A stretch of 64,000 nucleotides of DNA from Lathyrus oleraceus (taxonomy: Eukaryota > Streptophyta > Magnoliopsida > Fabales > Fabaceae), in the NCBI RefSeq assembly GCF_024323335.1, contig NC_066583.1, forward strand, positions 365,673,877-365,737,876. Direction: 5' to 3'. Positions 34,801 through 47,277 of this stretch are shown here, piece by piece. The position numbers and the translations under genes are program-made. Under the pieces are notes generated by a model. That model ran no database searches. It was given only the letters and a program-made list of their open reading frames with translations, and had not been told where the DNA came from. The first letter of the stretch is position 1, and each line of letters opens with the position of its first letter.

Positions 34801-34970
34801 GGTTTATTTTAATATTATCGAATATTTCATCTAATTTGTTACTAAATCATGAATATGTTTTATTCTCTTAATTGTAGTACTTTGAGGAATACAAAACTTA
34901 CTCAAGAGCAAATTTGGATGAAATCAAGGATGAATTGTGTCAATTCATTGTTGATCAAAGAATCATATAG
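31862..34970 (+). CDS. CACTA-encoded TnpA-like / Ulp1 cysteine protease protein, 13 inferred exons
   Basis: Exons inferred from frame and splice sites: 31862-31990, 32096-32308, 32385-32477, 32561-32677, 32767-33081, 33170-33427, 33520-33594, 33682-33929, 34020-about 34208, 34308-34418, 34509-34578, 34686-34781, 34878-34970. All borders except one are GT/AG. The donor after FLPFNSG (about 34208) is unclear. Domains: SYIGFLVRQHIPIT; a plant transposase_24 (TnpA-like) block (EIISADEWDNFVAKRRNEKF...GYARLQQRI); a coiled coil (about 32950-33030); a DUF8039-like block; and a C-terminal Ulp1/C48 peptidase with His (GHWVLVAMD), Asp (YYLDS), Gln (QCPQQNNS) and Cys (SVDCGFF). No stop interrupts the exons. 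The start ATG at 31862 is new here: a 223-bp deletion relative to the copy at 52007 removed the original first coding exon. Whether it is expressed is unknown. Confidence 0.75.
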
Positions 34971-35301
34971 CTAGGTTGTATATTGTTGTACATATATGTA
35001 TGGAATGTTGTTGTTGTATGCTGTTGTTGTATATATGTTGTATATTGTTGTTGTAATTTTACTAAATCATGAATATGTTGTTGTATATTGTTGATCAAAG
35101 AATCATATATTAATGTTGTATATATGGAGGATTAATGTTGTATATAAATGGATTCATGTTGTATATATCAATGGATTAATGGTGTATAACATTGGATTAA
35201 AGGATGAAATCAATATGAATTTTACACTTTTGCAGCATGCGAACAGGTTACCAATTAAATATCCACTGTTTTTCAAACAAATTTTTTTAAAATAACTAAC
35301 A

Positions 35302-35700
35302 CTTTAGAGGGCGCTTTGTCCAGAAAGCGCCCTCTAAACACTTTACATTGACAACTTTAGAGGGCGCTTTTTCCTGAAAGCGCCCTCTAAACACTTTACA
35401 TTGACAACTTTAGAGGGCGCTTTTTCCTGAAAGCGCCCTCTAAACACTTTACATTGACAACTTTAGAGGGCGCTTTTTCTTGAAAGCGCCCTCTAAACAC
35501 TTTACATTGACAACTTTAGAGGGCGCTTTTTCCAGAAAGCGCCCTCTAAGGTGTCCCTTTATGGACCACTCCAGAGGGCGCTTTTTTCTGAAAGCGCACT
35601 ATAATGTGGCCACTTTAGACAGCGCTTTCTCCAGGAAAACAAAGCGCTGTCTTTACCTATGCCAGCGCCAGATTAGAGGGCGCTTTAAAGCGCTGTTATA
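35302..35700. repeat. Right subterminal array: 53-bp unit, 5 copies, plus further motifs
   Basis: CTTTAGAGGGCGCTTT starts at 35302, 35355, 35408, 35461 and 35514. Each unit pairs TTTAGAGGGCGCTTT with AAAGCGCCCTCTAAA around a short loop, then a spacer CACTTTACATTGACAA. Degenerate motifs continue to the right end. Confidence 0.93.
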
Positions 35701-37049
35701 GGCCAAAAAAAGCGTCATCTTTTCCCTTATTTGGCGTAGTGACTCTTTTGTAGAAAGGGCATGTGCTCACCTTTGATCTATCAAGCTCACATCTAGGGTT
35801 TAAGACCCTCAGTGCAAAGAGTTCAATCAAGATTTGGTTTACCATGGCTCTAACCATCATATATGAATCCCCATGATCTTCACATGTTATTTTGATCAAA
35901 AATCATCAAGAGTTTGGAGTTGGTTTGCCTTGGAAAGCCTAATTCATTTGGGTATCTTGTGTAACTTCTTTAACAAGCTTCTTCACCAATTGATCAAATA
36001 TTTCAAATTATACTTAAAATTTCATCACATTATGCATATGTGATCCTCCATGAGTCCCAAAAGTCAAGAGAATATCAAGCTAGTAAGATGGTGCATGGTG
36101 GTTGATCAGAGGAATTCATTTGATCAAAATTGGGGTCTCTAGATCCTATCTCCTACAAATTTTGTCATATGAAAATGATTACAAGAGCAAAGTTACTCAA
36201 AATGACATTAAAAATAACTTTTATGTTGAGGTATAGATCTAGTTTTTCTTGGAAAGTCATTTTTTATGGTAAAAGATTATAGGTCATTTTGTCTAAACCC
36301 TAACTTGAAGGTCAACTTCCCAAGGCCATAACTTGCTCAATTTTTATGAGATGAAAGCCATTCAAGTTGTATGATCAAATTCAAGATGTCTAATTCAACT
36401 TTGATGTTTGGAGGATGAGCAAATTCAACTTTTATATGCATGTGATATGAGGATACGTATAGGTCATTTTGGACCAATGCCATTGAACAAGTGATTTTCT
36501 TCAAATTAAAAAAAGCATAACTCCTTCATAATAAATCCAAATAAGGTCAAATTTGTTACCATTTTTAAGGACTTTGAGACATCTAAAACTTTTATGAAGG
36601 AACTTTTCTCATTTGAAGCTCTCATAAAAAGTTAGCCAAGGTGGAATAAGTGAACATATGGCTTAACACTTAGAAATTGTTTTGACATGTTTGATTTTCC
36701 CAACTTCCACCTCAAAATTCATCATGATCCAAGCTTCAAATTAAAAAGTGTTCAACATGAAAGTTTTTCCTCTTGATCTAACCTTTCCAAAAAGTCTAAT
36801 TTAATACCATTTGGACAAAGTATGAGTTACTTGCGTATGGTTTGGACTTGGATGACATTTTGGCATAATTGAACTTCCATTCCTCATACAAAATTGCATG
36901 GCTTACTAATGTGACTTCAGCAATGTTTATACTCATTTTTGGACCTGAAGACATGATTACATGGGCCTATCACACGCCCATGCATCTATGCAATGTACAC
37001 TTCTATTTTTGGAACTTAATTTCAAGTGTACATTTAGCAATCATTTGGC

Positions 37050-37057
37050 TATAAATA
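37050..37057 (+). promoter_or_regulatory. TATA box of the solo LTR
   Basis: GGCTATAAATAGAGCCC, about 1.5 kb (CACTA excluded) inside the LTR, followed by a less AT-rich stretch. Likely promoter of the former element. Confidence 0.6.
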
Positions 37058-40000
37058 GAGCCCTTCATGCTCAGAATCAAGGACCCTGCGCGCCAGCTTT
37101 GAAACCCTAGCTCTAAACCCTCTCATTCAAAGGATAACCTTGAGAATTTCCATTGGAAATCGAGTTTGAATCTCCACTGTTTTGACATTCAAATCTCCAA
37201 GAGTTTTGTGACCTTTGTTGATTCAATTTCATTCCATCAAGTGTCCAGAGCAAGATCAAGAGAAATTGGAAGCAAGATCGTGTTCATACAGACCTGCATT
37301 TAAGGTATTTTTCAGATTTTTTCATCTCTTCGATTCTCACTCAATTCTCCATAATTCTGCTTGATTTTTGCTTGTCTGAAGTCTTACCAATGTAGGCAAC
37401 AAGATTGAGTTGCTTTGAGGTCAAATCGAAGCAACTCAGATCATGATCCTCAAAGTTCAATTCCCTGTATCTTTTAATATACTTGGAGTTAGGAGAAATT
37501 GAGGCCGGATTCGAGCTCCTAAGAATTTTCTCTTTAAATTCATGTCCTCCTTTTTTATTTTGGTGATGGTTGAAGGTGGACCAGTCCGGTGAGGTCCACC
37601 GGAGAAGAAGACCAGAGTTATAGCTCCGGCCGTGTGTTGGCACATCTCAGACCATAGGATCCTTGCAAAACGTTTTAATCTCGTGCGTTGGTTTTAAATA
37701 CCATCTCTGCAGCATATTGCCTTATGTCCATGATGGAATGTGCGTTGAGGAACACTTGATTTGCCACCTCAATTAATGAGGGAGATCAAGTGGTCCACGT
37801 TTTTTTTCTATTTTCTGATTTTCATTTTATTTGGTTAATTTTCATTAATTCATATTAATTAAAATATTGATCCAAAAAAATGAGAGTTTCACCAAAAAAA
37901 TTCAAATAAATTCCTCTTTCATTTTATGAATTAAAATCATTTTTTGGATCATTATTAATATTTTTCATGATTTAATTGTTTTTGTGAATATTTTTAATTG
38001 TTTAAAAATAGTTTTAAGTTTCCAAAATTTATGAAAAATTTTCTCCAAGGTCCTTTGACCTTGTTTGACCTATGATAAATCTCATGGCCATTTATTTGGT
38101 GTTTTGATGAGGTTTTAGGATTTTGACCAACCATAATTTAATTTAATGCATTTTTAATTGTTTTTAATTGTTTAATTGCAAAATAAATTGTGTTGAGCTT
38201 TTGATATTGACTTGTTGAGTTTGGCTTGTGTTGTAGGGCCCTGGTCAAGGTTGATTTGATTTTGTTGAGTTAAAATCATTGGATTTAGGGGATTGATGAA
38301 ATGTACATTTCATCTCCCAAAATGAATGAATGGTTTTAATTTGATAAAAGTCCTCCTTTGACCAATTTGTGTTGATTCCATTTTCCCTTCCTCTTCATCT
38401 CAATCCCATTCTCTTCTCACTCATTTCATGGACCTATGATGTCTCTATATCCTAAGGCTAGTTGATTGCAAAATCAACATAAGTGTGGATGAGATTAGTT
38501 CCACCCCTTTGGCATAATCTTTTAAGTGTGGTATGTTTTAGGAGTATGGTTCATAATATCATATCTCTAACATGCATTAACATTAAAATTTCTAATGTCC
38601 GGCCTCAAATAGTTGTGACTTATACATAAGTCCAATTACGATTGCTTAACATAGCGCTAAATTTGTGACACAAAAAGGCATAGCATTCTAGTAAGTGAGA
38701 TTGTAAGTCTCCCCTCTTTCATGGTATTGTGTGGAAACTTGGCCTTTTTTCCTTCCTTTGGAAGATGTCTTGGTCCAAGGATCCATGCTTGTGAATAGTG
38801 GATTGAGTGTTCTCCAAATAATGACTTAAACAAAACAAAAGCAAAAGCAATACTATGTTCTAATAAACTAACAACCAACATTTAATTTCAAGCCATTTAC
38901 TTTTATGTACTTTAATTTTTAAGTCTTTATTCATTTGCCATTATTCATACCATTTAACTTGTTTACCTTAATGCCATTTTCACTTTGTTCATTTGAGCCT
39001 CATCTTGTGATTATTTTTTGATTGTACATACTTGCTTGTGTTTGTGGTCTTTTGACCTTAATATACATAATAACAACAAAAACCCTAAAAGACATTTGTA
39101 TGGACTGTTGGATTTGATCTGAGACATTGGACTTAGAATTAGGCAACACTCCATATGCAAAAGGACTTGGCCAATGCCAACTTTCATGAAACCAAGTGCT
39201 CGTGAATTGAAACTTCATCTGATGCAAGTATTGAAGATCCATTTGAGTTCATCTGCTACATGGTCTTATTGAAGTTGTTACTTTGAACCTGTGCCTAGTG
39301 CTATCTTTGAGTTCATCTGATACATGAGAGTTTATGAAGAAAATCATGGAGTTTCTAAGCTTGGATGAGGCTATCTTTATTTGATGCCTTGATCTTCATC
39401 TTGCTATTTGTGTATTGATATTGCTTGATTATAAAGTCCAATGGAAATTTGGGTTTCTATATGACATTCTTGTCTATTGGATTGCATCCCATTGATCAGA
39501 TCTTTTCAACTCTTAACTTTTAATTTTTGCTTAGGATTAGTCTCTTCATCTCTTCCCCACCTATTTAATTTCAAATCTCTCCCTCCTGTTAAAATCTTCT
39601 TTGCTTGTGTTTTTTAATTTAGACCATATTGCAAATTAGAAACTTCGGCCTTATGTCATTGCATTTTTAAAATCTTTTCTTAATCAAGCTTGTAAATGAA
39701 CCTAACTATACTTGACTTAAAATTTCAAAAGACAAAAAGAACTAACACTCATTCAAACCTTTTTAGGCCTTTTGTGCCTTTGTCAAACTTAAACTTTTGT
39801 TAAAAGTAATGCATTCATTTTGAAATTGTTACCACGAACTACGATGTTTTGATCTCTTATTTTATGTTGGTACGTAGTCACAAGTCCGAAGGTCTTGTCA
39901 AACACAAAAATATAATTAATGAATTCTTTTCTCATCCCTCTACTCCATTTATTGCAAACATCATTTTATAAAAAATCACATATGCACACAAAAAAGGGCT

Positions 40001-40235
40001 CCCTAGGAGTACCTATGACACTTTGGGTGCTAACACCTTCCATCTGTGTAATCAACCCCCTTACCTGTAATCTCTGACATTTTATTAGTTTTGATTTGAA
40101 AACTTCTTATCTTTGGGTTTTGTTCGTACTTTTACCTTTTCCCTTGGAAACAATAAAAGTGCGGTGGCGACTCTGGTTTAATTGATGTCTAGCTTATCCA
40201 TAGCTTGATGGTCATGAATTTACCGCTACAAAAAT

Positions 40236-42663
40236 AAATCTAATCACTCACTTAAATAAAAAAACTTAAATATAAATATGACAAATACAAATACAAAAAT
40301 CTCTCTCCTTTTTTGTATACAATAAATCAAAATAAAATAAAACAATGCTGAAAATATGGATATGGGGTGCTAAAAAAAAGATAAAAAGGTCAAAGACCCT
40401 CAAGACTTAATTTCAACACTAACCATAATCATAATAATAATAATAAAATAATAATAATAATGATAATACTAATACTAATATTAATAATAATAATAACACT
40501 ACAATAATAATAATGATAAAATAAAATAAATAAAAAAAATATATATAAAAAAAGTGTCACGCCCCATTTCTTATAAACAAATTATTATTCTTTTATTTTA
40601 AAACAATAATACTAAACCAAATATTTAGTAACACTTAGCAATGGAAAAAAAAGTTTAGAAATAAATTATAAAAAACAGATAAAATATCGGTTGGATTATG
40701 TTGGAAGAGAGAAAGCAAATTTCAATTTTTTAAAACTTAAAACATACCCCCACAATCAATAGGTGACAAGTGGCATGGTGGTAAAAAAATAAAAGGAAAA
40801 AAACTCTTTTGTCCACCACATGATGAATGCAACATCATATCTCTCTCCCTTCATTTCCAATTTTTTTAGTGATAATTTAATGCTCTTAATTTAAAGATAC
40901 AAGGAAATAAACTCAACGTCTCTCTCCTCCTACTCGATCCAATCAAGACTTTCATCAGTTATTGCATCAATTAATCTTATTATTAATAAATAAATAAAAA
41001 CTCTTTTTTCAAAAAGGAAAAAAACAAGACACAGTTAAAGAGAGAGAACTAGGACTTCTTCCTCATTCCATCGTTCTCTTCAAATCCTCTCTGACTCTCT
41101 TTATTTGTAAAAACAAAACTCACAAAAAAGGAAACTTCATGGAAAAAGAAAAATGCTAGCTGAAACGCATCATCGTGTGAATCCATACAAAACAAAACAT
41201 TAACGCTGAAGCAAAACCGGGGGAACACCCAATTCCTTGAAACTCCTCAATCTGACCTAAAAATTCATCTTAGAACGAAAATGAGCACGAAGAGGAGTTT
41301 AAGGTTCTTTTAGGTCCATGTGAGAATCAAAAGTTACACCAGAGATGAAAGAAATCATGGCATTCAACACAAAACAATTTCAACCTATAAACCCTAAATC
41401 AGAAATTAAATGTAAACGGTAACGCAATCGGACACATAATCTTGGGGCAAAAGTTCAGTAAGCAATATTACACAACATGGTAATAAGAGATTTCAAAATG
41501 GATGAGGAGAAATACCTGGCCAGAGCTAAGCAACTTCCAGTGAAACTTCCAAAATCCGGCTATGACAAACACCCATGTAATATGAATTTCTCTTTTTGAC
41601 TTCCTATTCGAAAATCGCTCTTAGATTTTTAAAATTCTTATGTTTGGCTTCAAATTTATGGTGGATGCTACAAATCCTCATAAATTAGGGTTTGCAAACT
41701 GATATTGAGGTTCATATTGCTGGATACTACAAATTGATGTTTGAATTTGATTCCCCTTTTTTAAATTTCAAACCTGTGTTGACATTTTAGTCAAAGGAAA
41801 AAAAATTGTCCTGCTGACATTAAGAAACAGAACTGCTATGCTTGAAAATGTGAAAACTCCGTTATTACTTTGGTTTTGACTCCCTTGCTTGTACCTCTTT
41901 TCCAAATCAATGCTAACATGTTGTCATATGCCTATTTATGTGTAGGACCAATTCAAATGGTGTATGGAGCAAATTTTTTGCAGATTCACACTTGGAATTC
42001 TTCTTTTTTATATATTAAAATTTGGGGTTATCTTACTGTAAAAATAATGAGAAAGTGAATCCTTAAAATTTTGCCTTCTTAATTTAAAAAAAAAAAATTG
42101 GTGCTATCCTTTAAAATTTGATTTGATTTCTTAATGTAAAAATAAAGTCTTGTATGACACTTAATATAAAAACAAAACTAACTTTGTGACAGTAAATATT
42201 GCATTTATATGGTGTTAACTATTTGACTTACTTAAGAAACAAGATAGTCCCAATATTCAAATTTCAAAACCGAAAAATGATAATTCAAACTAAAACTTGA
42301 AAAAAATGGTAAGTGGTGGGAAAGGTTTAAATTTGTGTTTTTTTATAAATAAAACACACAAGAAAATATGTTTATTTAAAACTACAACCATGAGTGAATG
42401 AATGTATACATGAATGAATTAGTGGTATGTGGGTTTAACATATCAAACCCCTAATGAAAATTCATGAAAAATTTATAAGCATCCATTCTAACAAATACTT
42501 AATGCAATTCAAACACACAAATTATGGACATGTAATGTATGATAGGAGAATGTATGAAGAAAAACAACTATATGAATGACATGGTATATGTATATGCATG
42601 AATGAATCACAGAGTTCTAAAATTACAAGTAAAGGTGATAGAAAGTCAAACCTTTAATCGATG
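40236..42663. other. Continuation of the interrupted LTR, then unrecognised AT-rich DNA
   Basis: The first 300 bp should continue the LTR of 28500-30455. At 40557 TGTCACGCCCCATTTCTT resembles an LTR start, but I found no matching end or partner. A transcribed-looking, less AT-rich stretch (40850-41300) has no convincing coding frame. Confidence 0.35.
40425..40545. repeat. AAT-rich imperfect microsatellite
   Basis: Runs of ATAATA with GATAAT, ACTAAT and ATTAAT interruptions, then AAAATAAATAAA. Confidence 0.88.
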
Positions 42664-42664
42664 G

Positions 42665-42764
42665 AAACCACCATACATACAACCACACACTACCTAACAA
42701 TGGATGTGCAACCGTTATTATATTTGTTTCGCAACCGTCATTATATGTGTTTTATGTAGTAGTG
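42665..42764 (-). mobile_element. Lone CACTA-type terminus
   Basis: Minus-strand CACTACTACATAAAACAC starts at 42764 exactly where copia gag text resumes. Subterminal GCAACCGTTATTATAT and GCAACCGTCATTATAT are repeated. The opposite end (CACTACTACATAAAAC on the plus strand) was not found in the window. This family differs from that of the elements at 30670 and 50735. Confidence 0.5.
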
Positions 42765-44270
42765 AAGAAATTTTTGAAAATCTATGTCATACTTCTTAAT
42801 GAAAGATTCAGAGTCTAAATGAGCTTCTAAAAGAATCTCTTTTTCAAGATCTATACTCTTTGTTTTGAGGGCAGAGTTGTCTTTTTCAAGATTTTAAATC
42901 TTTTCTTTCAGACTGGAGTTTTCTTTCTTTAGCTCACTAAGGGCTTTAGAGTTAAATACATGGATTTGTTTCAAAACCTTGTGTCTGTTTTGAAGACTCT
43001 GAAACTTTTCAAGAATTTCAGTGAGACAAGACTCTTCTTTAGAGCTAGTAATATTAAAGAATACCTCATTGAGGCTTGAATCTGATTTTGATCTAAATTA
43101 TGATCTTGATCTAGAGTCATATGCTTTTGCACTTGCTATTAGTTTCATGTGAGCCTCCTCTTCTTCATAATCATCTTTTGAAGCTTCTGAGTCATCCCAA
43201 GTTTCCATAAGAACCTTCTTCTTCTCTTTCAAGAATTTATTTTTAGGCATGATTTTGGGACACTCATTTTTGTAATGTCTTGGATGCTTGCACTCAAAGC
43301 AAGTAACATCCTTGCCATCTCCATACTTCTTCTGCCTAGAGGGTAACTCAGATTGTCTACTTGTACTTATGTAGCCTTTGAAATTTGTTTGTCTTTTCTT
43401 TTAGAGTTAGTCGACCCTTCTGGAGAGTAGAGACATCTCATCTTCTTCTTCAGAGCTTTCTTCAGACTTTTCTTCTTCAACTTGAAGAGCTTTGGCCTTA
43501 TCAGGCTTAACTTTGGACTTCAGAGCCATATACTTGACTTTTTTCTAAGGATCATCCTATTCAATTTCAATCTCATGACTCCTTAAAGAACTTATAAGTT
43601 CCTCTAGAGTCGTGTTGTTTAGATCTTTTGACACCTTAAGTGTTGTAAACATTGGTCTCCATTTCTTAGGCAAAGTTCTGATGATTTTCTTTACATGATC
43701 TGAAGTGGTATAACCTTTATTTGGGACTTTTAATCCAGCTACAAGTGTTTGAAATCTTGACAACATCTCCTCAACTATTTCATCATTTTCAATTTTTAAG
43801 GATTCATACTTCTATATTAAAGCCAATGCTTTAGTTTCTTTAACTTGCTAATTTCCTTCATGAGTTGTTTTAAAATAATCAAATATAGACTTAGGAGAGT
43901 CTCTGTTTATTATCTTTTCATACTCAGAGTAGGAAATAACATTCAACAATATAGTTCTCGATCTATGATGATTTTTATGATCCTTCTTTTGTTGTTCATT
44001 CATTTTGTTTCTTTCAAGCTCAGTACCATCTACTTCTGTAAGATGTGTGTAACAGTCTACTACCATATCCCATTGATCAACATCACACCCTATGAAGAAA
44101 ATTTTGATTCTATCTTTTCAATAGTCGAACTTTTCTGCATCAAAGATAGGAGGTTTTGTATAATAATGATCTTTATCATTGTATGCATGTGCCATTCCGT
44201 GTTTCAAAAAAATGGATCTTTATCTGACACAATTAAGTGTTTGACACAAAGTAGTCAAAACCAGAATCAA
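42765..44270 (-). pseudogene. SIRE/Maximus-like Ty1-copia gag pseudogene
   Basis: Read leftward: DVDQWDMVVDCYTHLTEVDG-type start, EMLSRFQTLVAGLKVPNKGY and RTLPKKWRPMFTTLKVSKDL (UBN2-type gag), LEELISSLRSHEIEIE, a zinc knuckle CFECKHPRHYKNEC (CX2CX4HX4C), acidic EEEEAHMKLIASAK, and a coiled-coil tail ending near 42780. Several in-frame stops (for example after RSHEIEIE and SRSRS) show decay. The gene is cut at 42764 by a CACTA terminus, so protease, integrase and RT are absent. It lies directly downstream of its own primer-binding site and 5' LTR. Confidence 0.85.
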
Positions 44271-44283
44271 CACTCTGATGCCA
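44271..44283 (-). other. Primer-binding site of the copia element (initiator tRNA-Met type)
   Basis: Minus-strand TGGCATCAGAGTG, 2 nt after the LTR, close to the TGGTATCAGAGC site used by plant copia elements. Confidence 0.8.
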
Positions 44284-44285
44284 AT

Positions 44286-45487
44286 TGAAGGTTCAAGAAA
44301 CATAAGAAATGAGGGTTTGAATTTGCTTTCTAGATTTAAAACTCTTTGTAACCCAAAAACACAAATAAAAAAGAAAAGATAAAGAAAAATAACACAAATA
44401 TTTTTATCCTGATTTGTTGTTAACGAAGCTACGCCTAGTCCACCCGCTCGAGTGATTTCTCCTTCTTAATAAGTACTTAATTCAATAATCAACCTGGTTA
44501 AAAAAAACTCAAAGACAATTTGTCTAAGACTTCTTGAGAATTATGACTATAATTTAGTCCCTCAAGGAAATACAACTCAAAGATTATGACTTCTTGAGAA
44601 TTCTGACTAACTTAGTCTCTCAAGGAAATTAACCAAAGGTTAAGATAAAAAGGTTGTGTTTACAAGATGCTTATAAAAACAAGTAGATACACAAGTTTAG
44701 AACATATATTACACTTTAAGAAATATTTCAAGAAAATGTTCTAAGTGTTAGAACGATAGACTTCTTAGCGTGAGACACTTTTCTTTTTCTTTCTCACGCA
44801 TGAGTGTTTGATCAATATGCTTCAGTGTTATACTATCTTGTTGTGTTATATACTTCCAAGCTTCCAAGACCTCTTTATATATGGAAGAATATATTTATTG
44901 GAGGGTGAAGTTGGAATATCCTAAATATAAATTTTTTATGAAGGTCAATTCATTTTACAAAATTAGAGTGGCGCTTGCAGTAGAGAGTTGGTGAAGATGA
45001 CGGGACGTGAGGAACCTAGAGGTACAAAGTACAATACTTTTCCTGCTTTTCAATGGAAAGGAATTTTCTTTCGTACTTATGTCACTTCTTTAAGTCATTG
45101 AATTATAGACAATAAATTTTAGTCACCGGTTTCGAATGTAAGTTGATGAAGCTTGAATAGAATTCAGAGTTTGTCTTCATATTCTGTGAGAATAAGATTT
45201 CAGGTTCTGTATAGTTCTGAAACCTAAGACTTCATATGCTTGGATTATTATACTCTTTATCAAAGTCTATCCGAATAGTTTCTTTGCATAAGCATTGACT
45301 TGACAATCCAGATGCTCAATTTTCTTGTAAACACACTTTTGATTGATCCTTTGGTTCAAAGTCTAATCGTGTTCAAAGTCAGAAATTTTTTTCTATTATC
45401 TGCGCACTTAACAAAATAGTTAGAATACAAAGTTGTTCTCTACATTTTGTTATTATCAAAACTTATAGAACCAAACATGTTCCAACA
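44286..45487 (-). repeat. 5' LTR of the SIRE-like copia element (1202 bp)
   Basis: Minus-strand sense starts TGTTGGAACATGTTTGG (45487) and ends TTGAACCTTCA (44286). TG...CA borders, correct primer-binding site, and homology to the fragment at 28165-28499. Confidence 0.85.
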
Positions 45488-47277
45488 TCATGTCTATGTT
45501 CTTCTAGGAATGTCTCAAAACTCCACGTCATAATGTCTTAATTTCTTGCATACCTTTTCCAGCCTACCTTGCCACTGTAGGCCTTTCTCTATGCTCTCTT
45601 GAGCCTCCAAGTTAGAATGTTTTAATTCTTTGATAGAGTTATTCCTTACTTAAAAATTGAGCAACATTTGACTTAAGAGAGTAAAAAGTTAAAGACATTA
45701 AGAAAGCCATATGAAGGATTAATTCTACAAGTGTACACTGATAACTCAAAGTTCTCAAATTAGCTACCCAATTCACATCTGCATTTTTAGTGAAGACTTG
45801 AATATGTGACAGATCCAGGGGAAGAGGAGTTACAATTAAAGGGAATATACTTAGAATCACCCCATAATTATAAACTATATCTCAAGATACTCCTTGGCGG
45901 ACAAAATAATGTCAACTTTCATTCTACTAGAAGATAGAGACGGTCTTCCATCTTCATCGAAATTAATTGTGGAAACTTCCTTGTTGAGTTTGGGGTTAGT
46001 CGAGGATGATTTGGGCATCAGCGGACCAGAACAAAAGAAACCAATTTTCTGTTCCATAATTATCTTGAATAGTGTCATCCTTCATGATAAGATGAGGGAA
46101 ACATAATATGTGCGGCAAGGTGGAGTCCTCCTACTCTGAGATTCTGCACAGTCTCTTAATCTCCTATAAGACTATGTCAACCCATCCTTCAACCTCACAG
46201 GTTCGAAATGTAAGTCCGTCACATTTGCCTTAAAATTCTCAGTCGGCCAATATTAGTATAAAATAATTAACACATTGGATGATAGATTTTAAAAATCACA
46301 TTAATATACAACTACAGCATCATCTAGAGCATGTATAATTTTTTTTGGCGTTTCAACGAAATGTATAAGAGATTTGGTCTGGGGTACGGAATGGATGGAC
46401 ATATATATTTTTAAAGATATAAATTTCTATTTATTATTCTCAATAGCTTTTAATGTCATGTATTACTTGAATATTTGACATTTGTTTTAACATTTAGGTA
46501 TTTGAATCTTATTTGTATCGAAACAATTAAGACTAATTTGTATGAATTCTTGGACTCTTATGATATTCAATATTTAGGGCATCAAGTAAGGGATATTCAA
46601 GTCTATGTACAAAATAAATTAAATGATATGAATAACATTTCTCATTTAACACCATTTGTGAATATGTTAGTTTATATGTATTTAAGTTTTGTCTTATTAA
46701 GCATTTAACTTTGAACTCATTACTAATTATTCTCATGTTAATCAGTGATCAATGTCAATTAATAACCATATATCCTATCGCTAATAATGTAATCAGGTTG
46801 TGTTCGATATATATATAGATAGATAGAGAGAATTACAGCGTAATTTTATATTTAGTGTGAATTCATAATATATATTTATGATACTTAAATGTACCGTTTA
46901 CTTATAATACTAAAATGTAGAATTTATTTTTGTATAATTTTATTTAATTTTATTTATTTATAATTTAGTACTATTTATTTATAATACTAAAATGTACAAT
47001 TTATTTAGTATCATCTTCTGCACTGCTTTGTACTAAAAATAAATAAATAACATAAACAAATCATTTCTAAAGTAGGTGGTCTTAATTTTGAAATTTATTT
47101 ATATCCACAATAAATTTATTTTTATGTGCATTATTACTCACTATATAACATTTATTTGTAGACAAGACAACAACTATCCACCTATTAATTTGGTTATTAT
47201 GTTATGAAATATATTTACAAGCAAATAATATTGATGATTCATGCAAGCAAATAATATATTTACAATTTTGAAAAATG
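45488..47277. other. No clear gene; possible copia RNase H relic at 45640-45860 (-)
   Basis: Minus-strand 45860-45640 reads SHIQVFTKNADVNWVANLRTLSYQC, which weakly recalls the SDADWAG...RRSTSGYC motif of copia RNase H. The remainder is unrecognised. 46850-47050 has repeated TTATAATACTAAAATGTA words in AT-rich DNA. Confidence 0.35.

Larger units (their letters stand above)
30670..35741 (+). mobile_element. CACTA (En/Spm-type) DNA transposon, 5072 bp, complete ends
   Basis: Left end CACTACGCCAAAAACTGG, right end (reversed) CACTACGCCAAATAAGG, so the shared terminal inverted repeat is CACTACGCCAAA. A 3-bp duplication ACT flanks it (30667-30669, 35742-35744). Subterminal blocks at both ends are packed with AGAGGGCGCTTT in both orientations, as expected for TnpA-type binding arrays (known for En/Spm). 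The inside codes for a TnpA-like/Ulp1 protein but shows no TnpD/transposase_21 (the catalytic subunit), so transposition would need help in trans. Confidence 0.93.
30461..40230 (+). mobile_element. Solo Ogre LTR, about 4.7 kb without its nested CACTA
   Basis: Starts TGTAAGACCCCAATTTTGAC and ends ...TTTACCGCTACA, flanked by perfect 5-bp duplications AAAAT (30456-30460 and 40231-40235). No polypurine tract precedes it and no primer-binding site follows it, so LTR-LTR recombination removed the interior. Excluding the CACTA element and its extra ACT the length is 4695 bp, which fits the about 5 kb LTRs of legume Ogre elements. A TATA box lies at 37050. The lineage block near the 3' end reads GGGTGCTAACACCTTCC and GTGGCGACTCTGG (about 40030-40175). 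Apart from the CACTA gene it has no coding content. Confidence 0.88.

Noticed and set aside
40557..40580. LTR start TGTCACGCCCC
   Set aside because: No matching end, partner copy or target duplication could be found. Kept only as a remark.
43845..44288. 147-codon plus-strand open frame
   Set aside because: It is antisense to copia gag and its primer-binding site.
45875..46078. Minus-strand 67-codon frame
   Set aside because: No similarity, and the plus strand is equally open. No signal beyond length.
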